From Bradyrhizobium sp. (lineage in GTDB: Bacteria > Pseudomonadota > Alphaproteobacteria > Rhizobiales > Xanthobacteraceae), in the NCBI RefSeq assembly GCF_022844465.1, contig NZ_JALHLP010000001.1, forward strand, positions 868,001 to 932,000: 64,000 bases of DNA, in the 5' to 3' direction. Position 1 is the stretch's first letter, and each line of letters begins with the position of its first letter. Under the pieces are notes generated by a model. The model searched no databases. It was not told where the DNA came from and worked only from the letters and a program-made list of their open reading frames with translations. The translations under genes and the position numbers were made by a program. Positions 18,249 to 27,120 of this stretch are shown piece after piece.

Positions 18249-18959
18249 ATGACCTGGTCGATCATCGCCCGCGACCCCGCCACCGGCCAGATCGGCATCG
18301 CGGTCGCGACCCGGTTTTTCGCGGTCGGGGCGCGGGTGCCGCATATCGCGGCCGGCTTCGGCGGCGTCGCGACGCAGGCGCTGGTCAACCCGTATTATGG
18401 CATCGACGGCTTAAGGCTGTTGCGCGAGGGGCGTTCGCCGCGCGACGTGGTGGCGACGCTGATCGCAGCCGATGACGGCCGCGAGAGCCGGCAACTTCAC
18501 GTCATGGATGCGCAGGGCCGCATTGCCGCGTTCACCGGCCGCGAATGCGTCGATTGGTGCGGCCATGTCGAGGGCGGCGGTTTCTCCATCGCCGGCAACA
18601 TGCTGGCCGGCAGCGCGGTGCTCGACGAGACGGCAACAACCTACGCGGCCAATCTCGCCCTGCCATTTCCGCGCCGGCTGATCGTCGCCATGCAGGCTGG
18701 TGAAGCCGCCGGCGGCGACAAGCGCGGCAAGCAGTCCGCGGCGCTGTTGATCCATGGCAAGGAGGCATGGTCCGATCTCGATCTGCGGGTGGATGACCAC
18801 GCCGATCCGCTTGCCGAGCTCGAACGGCTGGAACAGGTGAGCCGCGAACGCTGGGTGCATCTGCGCGCGTTCCTGCCGACGCGCGACAACCCAGCCGGGA
18901 TCACCGACCGCGCGATCATCGACGCAGGCTTTGAAGCGGACGCGCGCGCAAAGACCTAG
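18249..18959 (+). CDS. DUF1028 family protein (putative Ntn-type hydrolase)
   Basis: 236 residues of the DUF1028 family. The N-terminus MTWSIIARDPATGQIGIAVATR is the family hallmark: removal of Met would leave Thr2 as a possible N-terminal nucleophile. Further conserved segments are GVATQALVNPYYG, CVDWCGHVEGGGFSIAGNML and SAALLIHG. The C-terminal tail after about residue 185 (DHADPLAELERL) is the usual peptidoglycan-binding-like or linker part in shortened form. Family function is not experimentally settled to my knowledge; an Ntn-hydrolase fold is the accepted prediction. It lies 19 bases after the GGT-like gene, last in the importer operon. Its stop overlaps the convergent gene's stop (CTAG). 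Confidence 0.87.
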   Translation: MTWSIIARDPATGQIGIAVATRFFAVGARVPHIAAGFGGVATQALVNPYYGIDGLRLLREGRSPRDVVATLIAADDGRESRQLHVMDAQGRIAAFTGRECVDWCGHVEGGGFSIAGNMLAGSAVLDETATTYAANLALPFPRRLIVAMQAGEAAGGDKRGKQSAALLIHGKEAWSDLDLRVDDHADPLAELERLEQVSRERWVHLRAFLPTRDNPAGITDRAIIDAGFEADARAKT

Positions 18960-19699
18960 ATCACGATCTCCCGCAGCACGCGGCGGCAATCCATCTCGTA
19001 TTCGAGATCAATCACCGGCGGCCGGGCGAAATGCCAGGTCAAGCCCGACCGCGCCGCGCCGCGGCGAACCATGGCCTCGGCAAGGACGGGGTGGAAATCG
19101 TGGATGGTGTAGGCTTGCACAGCCGTGGCATCCTTCCAGCCAAAGCCGAGCGCGCCCATCCGCTGTTCCATCGCGCCGACGACGTAACGCACCTTCTCCG
19201 CAATGCCGTCCGGGCTGATATCGCGGTAGCGCACCGTGCGCTCGGCATAGCTGGCGTTGCCTTCCTGCGACTCGCCGCTGCCGGCGATCACGAAGCTCGG
19301 CGCGGCGTTCTGGCTCGGCCGCGTGAACGAAAAGGCATAGAACGACGGTTCGGCCGGCGGGTCGATCTCGGGACAGACATTGCTGCGCGCGACCGGATTG
19401 GTCTTGCCGTCATAGACCCCCCACGCCGCCAATGTCTCGACGTAATGCAGGTTGAAATTGCGAAACCCTTCGTCGGTGAACGCCGCGGGCGAGCGCAGCT
19501 CGCACGCGCAGAACGACGTCAGCGGCCGGCCCGCGGCCTTGATGTAGCCTGCGATCTGCGCAAAGCCTGCGGCCAGCGGCACCGGCTTGTCGAAACGCAC
19601 GCGCTCGATTTCATGACCGGGGCTGGCCGCCACGCCGCCGGAATACTGAAACACCCCCGGGATGAAGCGGAAATTGCCGGCGGAAAAATCGCTCGTCAT
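18956..19699 (-). CDS. Conserved protein, possibly CnbZ-type deaminase
   Basis: 247 residues, cytoplasmic, with no signal peptide or membrane span. Visible landmarks are VFQYSGGVAASPGHEIERVRF, a Cys pair in TSFCACELRSP, NLHYVETLAAWGVY and NPVARSNVCPE. The size and my recollection of family members point to CnbZ, the monomeric 2-aminomuconate deaminase of Comamonas, for which homologues in Bradyrhizobium have been reported; I cannot verify the match here. A fold related to YjgF/RidA is the alternative. The ATG at 19699 was chosen over an upstream in-frame start that adds a basic stretch. It lies next to, but convergent with, the peptide importer operon. Confidence 0.6.
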   Translation of the reverse strand: MTSDFSAGNFRFIPGVFQYSGGVAASPGHEIERVRFDKPVPLAAGFAQIAGYIKAAGRPLTSFCACELRSPAAFTDEGFRNFNLHYVETLAAWGVYDGKTNPVARSNVCPEIDPPAEPSFYAFSFTRPSQNAAPSFVIAGSGESQEGNASYAERTVRYRDISPDGIAEKVRYVVGAMEQRMGALGFGWKDATAVQAYTIHDFHPVLAEAMVRRGAARSGLTWHFARPPVIDLEYEMDCRRVLREIVI

Positions 19700-19741
19700 G
19701 TTGCCCTCTATGTTTCCGCGTCGCCCGGCCCGCACACGCCG

Positions 19742-22700
19742 CTAGGTCACCTTGAGCCCCTGCGCTGCGTGATCGAACTCGTCGATTTCCCGTGTCCGCT
19801 GCGAGCCGGCCTTGGCGCGGTGGTCGGTGGCCATCGTCACATAGACCGCAGGCAGCACGAACAGCGTAAACAGCGTGCCGATCGACATGCCCGCGACCAC
19901 GACCAGCCCGATCGAGAACCGGCTCGCCGCGCCGGCCCCGGTCGCGGTCAAAAGCGGAATCAGTCCCGTCACCATCGCCGCCGTCGTCATCAGGATCGGG
20001 CGCAACCGGATGCGGGCCGCCATCTCGATCGCCGCCCGGCGGTCGAGGCCTTCCCTGAGCTGGAGTTCGTTGGCGAACTCCACCATCAGGATGCCGTGCT
20101 TGGTGATGAGGCCGACCAGCGTCAGGAGCCCGACCTGGGTGTAGATGTTGATGGTCGCCACGCCAAAGAACAGCGGGATCAGCGCACCCACGATCGCCAT
20201 GGGAACGCTGACCATGATTACCAAGGGATCGCGCAGGCTTTCGAACTGCGCCGCCAGCACCAGGAAGATGATGACCAGCGCGAAGCCGAAGGTGATCGCA
20301 AGCTGGTTGCCCTCCTTCACATACTGGCGGGAGTCGGCGAGATAGTCGTGACCGAAGCCCGCCGGCAGCTGTTTCGCCTCGCGCTCAAGGAAGTCCACCG
20401 CCTGCCCGACCGTGACGCCCGGCATCGGCACCGCCGAGAAGGTCGCGGAATTGAGCTGGTTGTAGCGCGTCAGCGCATTCGGATCGGTGCCGGTCTCGAT
20501 CGTCACGATGGTCGACAGCGGCACGAGCTGCCCGGTGTTGGTCGGAACATAGTAACCGCCGAGCGCTTCCGGCGACAGCCGCATGCTGCGCGGCACCTGC
20601 GGGATCACCTGGTACGACCGACCCTCGAGATTGAAGCGGTTGACGTAGTTGCCGCCCAGCAGCGTCTGCAGCGTCGCGCCGACCTGCGACATGTTGATGC
20701 CGAGATCACTCGCCTTGGAACGGTCGATGGAGACGCGCACCACCGGCTGGTTGAAGTCGAGGTCGCTGTCGGAGACGATGAACAGCCCGCTCTTGCGCGC
20801 AGCGTCCTTCAGTTTCGCCATCTGTTCATAGACAGCCTGAAAACCGGCCGTCGAGTTGATCACCATCTGCACCGGCAAGCCGCCGGGTCCGCCCGGCAGC
20901 GGCGGCAGGTTGAACGCGAACGCCTGGACGCCCTCGATCTTGCTGAGCTCCGCCTGCACCAGCGGCTTCAGCTTGATCGAGGAGCGCTCGCGCTCGTCCC
21001 ACGGCTTCAGCAGCATGCCGGCAATACCGCCCTGCGGCCCGTTGATGCCGTTCAGGACGAAGCGCAGGTCGGTTTCGGGAAATTTCTGGAACGCCTTGTC
21101 GAGCTTGTCGCCGTAGAAATCGACATAATCGATATTGGCGTATTTCGGCGCCTTGGTCACCGAGAACACGATGCCCTGGTCCTCCTCGGGCGCGAGTTCC
21201 TTGGCCGTGTTGAGATAGAGAAATCCTACCAACCCAAGCATGGTCAGCGCGAACAGCCCGGTAACCGGACGATAGTCGAGCGAGCGATCGAGCTGGCGAC
21301 CGTACCAGCGCGTCATCCCGCCGAAAACGCGGTTGACCACTCTGGCGAAACGCCCCTCTTCCGCGCTCTTGAGCAAGACCGAGCACATCATCGGTGACAG
21401 CGTGAGCGCCACCACGCCCGACACGATAACGGACCCCGCCAGCGTGAAAGCGAATTCGCGGAACAGCGAGCCGGTCAATCCGCCAAGAAAGCCGATCGGC
21501 GCATACACCGCCGCCAGCGTGATCGTCATCGAAATGACGGGGCCGACGATTTCACGCGCCCCCTGCAGCGAGGCCTGCACCGGCGTCTTTCCCTCTTCCA
21601 GATGCCGGTGGATGTTCTCGACCACCACGATGGCGTCGTCGACCACGAGCCCGATCGCCAGCACCATCGCCAGCAGCGTCAACAGGTTGAAGCTGAAGCC
21701 CATCACCAGCATCAGACTGCAGACGCCGATCAATGACAGCGGAATCGTGACCACGGGAATAATGACCGAGCGGAACGAGGCCAGGAACAGGAAGATCACG
21801 GCCACGACGATCAGCACGGCTTCGGCCAGCGTCGCCTGCACCTCGTCGATCGACGATTGAATAAACTTGGTGGAATCGTAGGCCACCTTCATTTGCATCG
21901 ACGGCGGCAGGTTGCGTTCGATCTCCGGTATCAGCGCGCGCACGCCCTTTACCAGCGTCAGCGGGTTGCCTTGCGGGGTAGCCTGCACACCGATAAAGAT
22001 CGCCCGCTGGCCGCTGAACGCAACGCTTGCGTCGGTGCTTTGCGCGGCGAGTTCGACGGTCGCGATATCCTCGAGCCGCACGAAGCCGCCGTCCCTGGAC
22101 TTGACGATCATCTTCTTGAACTGATCTAAGCTGCGCAGGTCGGTGTTGGTCTGAATGTTCGAGACGATCAGATAGCCCTTGGCCTGGCCGGCCGCGGCCT
22201 GAAAGTTGTTGGCGGCGATCGCCGCCGAAACATCGCTCGGCGACACCCCGCGCCCCGCCATCCGCAACGGATCGAGCCATAGCCGCATCGCGAAGGTCTG
22301 CCCGCCGAGGATGTCGGCGGATGCGACGCCGTCAACCGTCGACAGCACCGGCTGCACGACGCGCGTCAGATAGTCCGAAATAGCCGAACCCGAGAGCTCG
22401 TCGCTGGAGAAGCCGAGATACATCACCGCGGTGGTCTGGCCGGTCGTCTTGGTCACGATCGGATCGTTCGACTCTCTAGGTATCAGGTATCTGACGGAGT
22501 TCACCTTGGCGAGAACTTCGGTCAACGCCTGGTTCGGGTCGAAATTCAGCTTGACGTAGACCTGGATCGTGCTGGTGCCCTGGACCGACGACGAGGTGAT
22601 GTAGTCCACCCCCTCGGCGGAGGCGACCGCCTGCTCGAGCGGTGTGGTGATGAAGCCCTGGATGAGGCTGGCCGATGCGCCGGGATAAACGGTGGTGACG

Positions 22701-22837
22701 TTGATCACCGTGTTCGACAGCTTCGGATACTGGCGGATCGGCAACACGCTGGCGGCCCGCAGGCCGATCAGCAGGATCAGCAGGCTGACGACGACCGCAA
22801 GAACCGGACGCTTGATGAAAATATCGGTAAAGGCCAT
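19742..22837 (-). CDS. RND-family efflux pump inner-membrane transporter (AcrB/HAE1 type)
   Basis: 1031 residues. The protein shows the duplicated RND architecture: a first span with IKRPVLAVVVSLLILLIGL, a large periplasmic loop, six spans, then a second copy. The proton-relay residues are intact: two adjacent Asp in GLVVDDAIVVVENIH (TM4) and Lys in GLITKHGILMVEF (TM10). It would export lipophilic compounds from the periplasm or outer membrane leaflet using the proton gradient. An ATG at 22837 was preferred to a GTG one codon earlier. The fusion protein and TetR genes are upstream on the same strand. No outer-membrane channel gene is next to it, so a TolC-type partner must come from elsewhere. 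Confidence 0.95.
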   Translation of the reverse strand: MAFTDIFIKRPVLAVVVSLLILLIGLRAASVLPIRQYPKLSNTVINVTTVYPGASASLIQGFITTPLEQAVASAEGVDYITSSSVQGTSTIQVYVKLNFDPNQALTEVLAKVNSVRYLIPRESNDPIVTKTTGQTTAVMYLGFSSDELSGSAISDYLTRVVQPVLSTVDGVASADILGGQTFAMRLWLDPLRMAGRGVSPSDVSAAIAANNFQAAAGQAKGYLIVSNIQTNTDLRSLDQFKKMIVKSRDGGFVRLEDIATVELAAQSTDASVAFSGQRAIFIGVQATPQGNPLTLVKGVRALIPEIERNLPPSMQMKVAYDSTKFIQSSIDEVQATLAEAVLIVVAVIFLFLASFRSVIIPVVTIPLSLIGVCSLMLVMGFSFNLLTLLAMVLAIGLVVDDAIVVVENIHRHLEEGKTPVQASLQGAREIVGPVISMTITLAAVYAPIGFLGGLTGSLFREFAFTLAGSVIVSGVVALTLSPMMCSVLLKSAEEGRFARVVNRVFGGMTRWYGRQLDRSLDYRPVTGLFALTMLGLVGFLYLNTAKELAPEEDQGIVFSVTKAPKYANIDYVDFYGDKLDKAFQKFPETDLRFVLNGINGPQGGIAGMLLKPWDERERSSIKLKPLVQAELSKIEGVQAFAFNLPPLPGGPGGLPVQMVINSTAGFQAVYEQMAKLKDAARKSGLFIVSDSDLDFNQPVVRVSIDRSKASDLGINMSQVGATLQTLLGGNYVNRFNLEGRSYQVIPQVPRSMRLSPEALGGYYVPTNTGQLVPLSTIVTIETGTDPNALTRYNQLNSATFSAVPMPGVTVGQAVDFLEREAKQLPAGFGHDYLADSRQYVKEGNQLAITFGFALVIIFLVLAAQFESLRDPLVIMVSVPMAIVGALIPLFFGVATINIYTQVGLLTLVGLITKHGILMVEFANELQLREGLDRRAAIEMAARIRLRPILMTTAAMVTGLIPLLTATGAGAASRFSIGLVVVAGMSIGTLFTLFVLPAVYVTMATDHRAKAGSQRTREIDEFDHAAQGLKVT

Positions 22838-22942
22838 CACAGATCATCCCGGTGGGTTCAGCAGTTCAAGGCGCCGTCTCGTCTCCAAGGCCGTTGCCCG
22901 TCCTGCGCTTGCGCGGCCCCTCGGGCCGCGTCCGTGGGTGGG

Positions 22943-24136
22943 TCAGTAGCGCGGCGGCTTCGCCGGAATCGGCGGCGTCGGATCGGTCGAGATCGTAACC
23001 GCCGACCCCGATTGCAGCTTGAGCTGCCCCACCGCCACCACGCGATCGCCGTCCTTCAATCCCTTGACGATTTCAGCACGGCCGCCGATGCGGTTGCCGG
23101 TCTGCACGAAGGTACGCGTGACAATGAGACTGCTCTTGCCATCCGCGTCCTTCTTCTCGCCAAGGAAATAGACGGAGTCGCCATAGAGCGTGTAGTCAAC
23201 CGCGGTCTCAGGCACGGTGATCACCGGCGGCTTGTCCGGCAGCACCACAGTGGTGGTCGCGAACATGCCGGGCTTGAGGATGCGATCCGGATTCTGGATC
23301 GTCGCCTGCACGCGGATGTTGCGCGTATCGGTCGAGATCTGCGGCTCGATGGTCGTGATCCTGCCCTCGAAGGTCCGATCCGGATAGGCATCGACGGCGA
23401 TACGAACGGTCTGGCCGACCTTGAGCTGGCCGGAGTCCTTCTCCGTCACGGTGAAGTTCGCAAACAGCACGGACAGGTCGGTCAGCGAGACGATCTGCGT
23501 GCCTGCGGTGAGATATTGCCCGACCTCGACCATGCGAACGCCGAGATCGCCGTCGAACGGCGCCCTCACCAGTTTCTGGGAGATGACGGCCTGGCTCCTG
23601 GCGATGCCGGCGCTGGCCTGGTCGAACGCCGCCTGCGCGGCGTCCACTGTTGCCTGCGGCCCGAACTGTCGCTCGGCCAGCTGCTTGGCGCGATCCAGCG
23701 AGAGCTGCGCCACGCGCTGCTGCGCCCTGAAATTGGCGAGGTCGGCCTGCTCGGGGCCGTCGAACAATTGGACGAGAGGCGTACCCTTTTTGACGCTCGT
23801 GCCTGCCGTGAACAGGATGTCGGTGATGCGCCCGTTGACGTCCGAGGTCACATTGACCTGGTGCACGGCGGCGAGATCGCCGACCGCGGTCAGCAGATTC
23901 GGAATGGTTTCGGACTTCGCGGTGGCGATGTTGACGCTGGTCGGTGGCGGCGGTTTGCTGAAGATCTCCTTGAACAGATTGGGCAGAAAGACGAACTTGA
24001 AGAAAACCAGGCCGCCGACAACGGCCGCAAGCAGCAGCCCGACGATCAGAAACCAGCGCACCATCCGGACCGGCCGCTTGCGCGTCTTGTCGGCAATCGG
24101 TTGGCCGGACAGCTTGGGTTCAGTGACGATGTTCAT
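22943..24136 (-). CDS. RND efflux periplasmic adaptor (membrane fusion protein)
   Basis: 397 residues. An N-terminal cytoplasmic stretch with Lys/Arg is followed by one span (MVRWFLIVGLLLAAVVGGLVFF), then a lipoyl/barrel-sandwich half (VTSDVNGRITDILFTAGTSVKKG). A coiled-coil hairpin (about residues 130-180, Gln/Ala-rich) and the second lipoyl half LVRAPFDGDLGVRMVEVGQYL come next, and beta-barrel domains end the protein. It links the inner-membrane pump to an outer-membrane channel. There is an unusual Pro run (KPPPPTS) after the span. The ATG at 24136 lies one base after the TetR stop, so the regulator, adaptor and pump form one operon. Confidence 0.94.
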   Translation of the reverse strand: MNIVTEPKLSGQPIADKTRKRPVRMVRWFLIVGLLLAAVVGGLVFFKFVFLPNLFKEIFSKPPPPTSVNIATAKSETIPNLLTAVGDLAAVHQVNVTSDVNGRITDILFTAGTSVKKGTPLVQLFDGPEQADLANFRAQQRVAQLSLDRAKQLAERQFGPQATVDAAQAAFDQASAGIARSQAVISQKLVRAPFDGDLGVRMVEVGQYLTAGTQIVSLTDLSVLFANFTVTEKDSGQLKVGQTVRIAVDAYPDRTFEGRITTIEPQISTDTRNIRVQATIQNPDRILKPGMFATTTVVLPDKPPVITVPETAVDYTLYGDSVYFLGEKKDADGKSSLIVTRTFVQTGNRIGGRAEIVKGLKDGDRVVAVGQLKLQSGSAVTISTDPTPPIPAKPPRY

Positions 24137-24137
24137 G

Positions 24138-24839
24138 TCATGCACTTTCTGCAGCTACCGGTTGTCCGGAATTCGACAACGGATCACGGTCCAGATGAAA
24201 AGAAATTGCGGCCTCGTTAAGTCCGATGCCGCGCAGGATAAAACGAGTGAGTTGTCGCTCCAGATCAACGACGTTGCCGTAGGAGAGGCAGGGGACCGCC
24301 GGAAGCCGCGTCAGCGCCGCCATCAACACCGTGTGATGGGCAAACCAGAACAGGTTCAGCGGGTCGCCGCCGACCCGCGCCGCGTCCCCGGCCGCCACCG
24401 CGCTTTGCAGCGAGGCGGCGAACACCGGGCCGATCAGGTCCCCGATCTTGGCGTGCAGCAACCTGGCAAACTCGCCGTCGTCCAGATAACTCGTCGTCAT
24501 CAGCCGCACCCGCTGGGCTTCCTGCTCGTCCGGGCCGTCCGATATCCGGGTGAAATGGCCAACCATGCCCTTCACGAGTTCGACCAGCGTGCCGGTCGAG
24601 GGCTCCTGCCCGAGCAGATGCGCGAGATCCGGATCCGCCTCGCACTCTTCGGCCAATATCTCCGCATAGAGCGCGGCCTTGGAGGCGAAGTGCTTGAACA
24701 GCAGGCCTTCCGAGATCGCCGCCGCCGCGGCCACGCTCCGGGTCGTGGTGCCGGCAAAGCCGTTACGGGCGAAGCATCGTTTGGCGGCGCCAAGGATCAA
24801 TTGCCGCCGCAGATCGCTGGTCATGCGCAGGTTGGACAT
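24138..24839 (-). CDS. TetR/AcrR-family transcriptional repressor
   Basis: 233 residues. The N-terminal helix-turn-helix covers residues 10-55 with the TetR pattern ILGAAKRCFARNGFAGTTTRSVAAAAAISEGLLFKHFASKAALYAEIL. The C-terminal ligand domain is all-helical and unassigned. The ATG at 24839 is preferred because the longer frame from 24857 would run through the operator-like palindrome at 24846-24861. It is the first gene of the adaptor-pump operon, so it probably autoregulates the operon and is released by a pump substrate. The ribosome site is weak, which would keep repressor levels low. Confidence 0.92.
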   Translation of the reverse strand: MSNLRMTSDLRRQLILGAAKRCFARNGFAGTTTRSVAAAAAISEGLLFKHFASKAALYAEILAEECEADPDLAHLLGQEPSTGTLVELVKGMVGHFTRISDGPDEQEAQRVRLMTTSYLDDGEFARLLHAKIGDLIGPVFAASLQSAVAAGDAARVGGDPLNLFWFAHHTVLMAALTRLPAVPCLSYGNVVDLERQLTRFILRGIGLNEAAISFHLDRDPLSNSGQPVAAESA

Positions 24840-24845
24840 GGGCGC

Positions 24846-24861
24846 GTGAGTAATCACTCAC
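24846..24861. promoter_or_regulatory. Candidate TetR operator overlapping the efflux-operon promoter
   Basis: GTGAGTAATCACTCAC is a perfect inverted repeat with 6-bp arms and a 4-base centre, six bases upstream of the repressor ATG. On the minus strand a -35-like TTGACT (24870-24875) stands about 15-17 bases before the palindrome, which therefore covers the -10 and start region. Palindromes of TGAGTNNNNACTCA type are known for AcrR/TtgR-class repressors. Binding here would block transcription of the repressor-adaptor-pump operon. The divergent P450 gene starts 113 bases away and might be affected too. Confidence 0.72.
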
Positions 24862-24973
24862 CTAAACCAAGTCAAGGATTTATTGCAGTGCACCCGACCT
24901 CTTCAGGTTCCGGGCGAACGCTTCACGGCAGGATCAAAACGGCCTATCCGTCGGCACCCACGGGTATCCAACC

Positions 24974-26194
24974 ATGACAGCAGACGCGCGCGAACTGGCG
25001 GCCACCTTCGACCTCGAGAAGCTGACGCCGGAATTCTATGCCGACCCCTACCCGACCTACCGCGCGTTGCGTGAGAACGCGCCGGTCAAGCGGCTGGCGA
25101 ACGGGTCATATTTCCTGACCCGCTATGACGATCTGGTCTCGGCCTACAAGAACAACCGAGCCTTCTCTTCCGACAAGAAGAAGGAGTTCGCGCCCAAATA
25201 TGGCGCCTCGCCGCTGTATGAGCATCACACCACGAGCCTCGTCTTCAACGATCCGCCCGCCCATACCCGGGTGCGCCGGCTGATCATGGGGGCGCTGTCG
25301 CCGCGCGCGATCGCCGGCATGGAGCCGGATCTGGTGCAACTGGTGAACCGCCTGCTCGACGCCATCGCCGCCAAAGGCAAGGTGGACCTGATCGACGATT
25401 TCGCCTCCGCGATCCCGATCGAGGTCATCGGCAATCTGCTCGACGTTCCCGCGGACGAGCGCGCCCCCTTGCGCGACTGGTCGCTTGCCATTCTCGGCGC
25501 GCTGGAGCCGGTGATCGGCCCGGACGTGTTCGCCCGCGGCAACGCCGCGGTGAAAGATTTCCTCAGCTATCTTGAAGGGCTGGTGGCGCGGCGGCGGGCC
25601 AGACCCGGCAATCCCGAGCGCGATGTGCTGACCCGGCTGATTCAGGGCGAAGACAATGGCGAGCGGCTGACCGAAAAGGAGCTGCTGCACAACTGCATCT
25701 TTCTGCTCAATGCCGGCCACGAAACCACCACCAATTTGATCGGCAACGGGCTGGTCGCGCTGCAGGACCACGCGGGCGAAAAACAGCGGCTGATCGACAA
25801 TCCCGCGCTGATCAAGACCGCTGTCGAGGAATTCCTGCGGTTCGAAAGCTCAAACCAGCTCGGCAACCGCATGACGGTGGAGCCGGTCGAACTCGGCGGC
25901 GTGGCGTTGCCGGCCGGAACGCCGGTGACGCTGTGCATCGGCGCGGCAAACCGCGACCCCGCCCAGTTCGTCGATCCCGAACGTCTGGATGTCGGCCGCG
26001 CGCCGAACCGGCATCTCGCCTTCGGCACCGGCGCGCATCAATGCGCCGGAATGGCGCTGGCGCGGCTGGAAGGCGCGATCGCGATTTCGCGCTTCCTGGC
26101 GCGGTTTCCGAACTACGCGCTTGTTGGGCCGCCGTTGCGCGGCGGTCGGGTTCGCTTCCGGGGATTCCTGAGCGTGCCGTGCGAGGTCGGCTGA
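24974..26194 (+). CDS. Cytochrome P450 (bacterial class I type)
   Basis: 406 residues, soluble. The I-helix motif AGHETTT is at 247-253, the ExxR helix reads VEEFLRFES, and the haem loop FGTGAHQCAGMALARLE has the thiolate Cys357. Length and the LVFNDPPAHTRVRRL segment are typical of bacterial three-component P450s that need a ferredoxin and a ferredoxin reductase. Neither is adjacent; the closest candidate reductase is at 31532-32752. It is divergent from the TetR-efflux operon. The substrate cannot be told from sequence. The ribosome site is weak (GGGTATCC). Confidence 0.94.
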   Translation: MTADARELAATFDLEKLTPEFYADPYPTYRALRENAPVKRLANGSYFLTRYDDLVSAYKNNRAFSSDKKKEFAPKYGASPLYEHHTTSLVFNDPPAHTRVRRLIMGALSPRAIAGMEPDLVQLVNRLLDAIAAKGKVDLIDDFASAIPIEVIGNLLDVPADERAPLRDWSLAILGALEPVIGPDVFARGNAAVKDFLSYLEGLVARRRARPGNPERDVLTRLIQGEDNGERLTEKELLHNCIFLLNAGHETTTNLIGNGLVALQDHAGEKQRLIDNPALIKTAVEEFLRFESSNQLGNRMTVEPVELGGVALPAGTPVTLCIGAANRDPAQFVDPERLDVGRAPNRHLAFGTGAHQCAGMALARLEGAIAISRFLARFPNYALVGPPLRGGRVRFRGFLSVPCEVG

Positions 26195-26217
26195 GCGCGG
26201 CTCATTTCGCCGAATTG

Positions 26218-26598
26218 TTAATTGCCGGCGGTGTTGAACCGGGAAAGGTCGCAGTCGCGCTCGGCATATTTCACCCGGCGCAAGCCTTCGCTGTCCTCGA
26301 CAACGGTCGGCTTGCAGCGTGCGCTCCAGGCGGCTTGCGCGGCTTCATCGGCCTTCTGCTCTTCGGGCGTCCGCGGAATGACTTTCACCATGCCACGACC
26401 GCCGACCGCGAAGTTGGTCTGTTGACTGGGAAGCAGCGGACGACCGTTCCTGATGGCGTCAGCCTTGGCGTTCTGATATTCCCGCTCCACATTGGCGGCC
26501 TGGGCCGCGGCCGCCGCATTGCCATGATCCATCGCAAACTGCGCCGATGCCGACGAGAGCGACGCTGCGACAATCGAGATCGCGATGAGGATACGCAT
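26218..26598 (-). CDS. Small secreted protein with C-terminal Cys motif (paralogue A)
   Basis: 126 residues. The signal peptide MRILIAISIVAASLSSASAQ is clear, with cleavage after SAQ; GAGG precedes the ATG. The mature protein starts with an Ala/Asn-rich helix and ends with a compact domain holding two Cys (ARCKPTVVEDSEGLRRVKYAERDCDLSRF). This end matches the C-terminus of the protein at 26818-27120: both show CKPT, DSEG, a Tyr-Ala and a final Cys at similar spacing. I do not recognise a characterised family. A periplasmic location with one disulfide is likely. Confidence 0.75.
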   Translation of the reverse strand: MRILIAISIVAASLSSASAQFAMDHGNAAAAAQAANVEREYQNAKADAIRNGRPLLPSQQTNFAVGGRGMVKVIPRTPEEQKADEAAQAAWSARCKPTVVEDSEGLRRVKYAERDCDLSRFNTAGN

Positions 26599-26817
26599 TG
26601 CAAATGCCTCGTGAAGATGGATGCCGTCATCAGAATGACCGGCAAGCATTGAGGCGGCGTAAAGCGGCGTGGCTAACCGCGCCGCAATCTGATCCCTAAA
26701 GATTTAGTGGTTTTCCGTCGCGGCAGACGCGCCGCAAACCTGCGCCGCAGCGCATCGACCGTGGCGCCCGAAGCGCTCCCCGGTCGCGGCAGGGAGGCTG
26801 AATATCGGGCGCGGCGG

Positions 26818-27120
26818 TTACTCGCTGCGGCCGAACTCGCAGCCCTTTTTCGCGTAAGCCAGCCGGACCACGCCCTCGCTATCGTAGGTGCGCGTCGGCT
26901 TGCAGAACGCTTCCCACTTGTCGATGCTGGCGCGCCTCGCCTTTTCGTCTTCCTGTTCCTGGGCAGGGTTGCGCGGCGGGTCGTTCAGATAGGAGGTCGT
27001 GCATACCCGGCCGTTGAACTGGCTGAAGGTGCACCGCTCCACGACCTGCCAGGCGTCGGCCGATGTCGACATCAGGGCGAGAACTGCAATCGCATAAAGA
27101 ATTTTCATGTTGGCGCTCAT
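26818..27120 (-). CDS. Small secreted Cys-rich protein (paralogue B)
   Basis: 100 residues. The signal peptide is MSANMKILYAIAVLALMSTSADA, cleaved before WQVVERC. The mature part has four Cys: two in a N-terminal hook (RCTFSQFNGRVCTTSYL) and two in the CKPT...GC domain shared with the neighbour at 26218-26598. The start could be the ATG at 27120 or one four codons later; both keep the signal peptide. The two genes are co-directional with about 220 bases between them, so they probably arose by tandem duplication. No known family recognised. Likely periplasmic with two disulfides. Confidence 0.75.
   Translation of the reverse strand: MSANMKILYAIAVLALMSTSADAWQVVERCTFSQFNGRVCTTSYLNDPPRNPAQEQEDEKARRASIDKWEAFCKPTRTYDSEGVVRLAYAKKGCEFGRSE

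Noticed and set aside
19031..21397. A 788-codon open frame antisense to the RND pump
   Set aside because: Composition is typical of antisense GC-rich frames; the minus-strand pump has all RND motifs.
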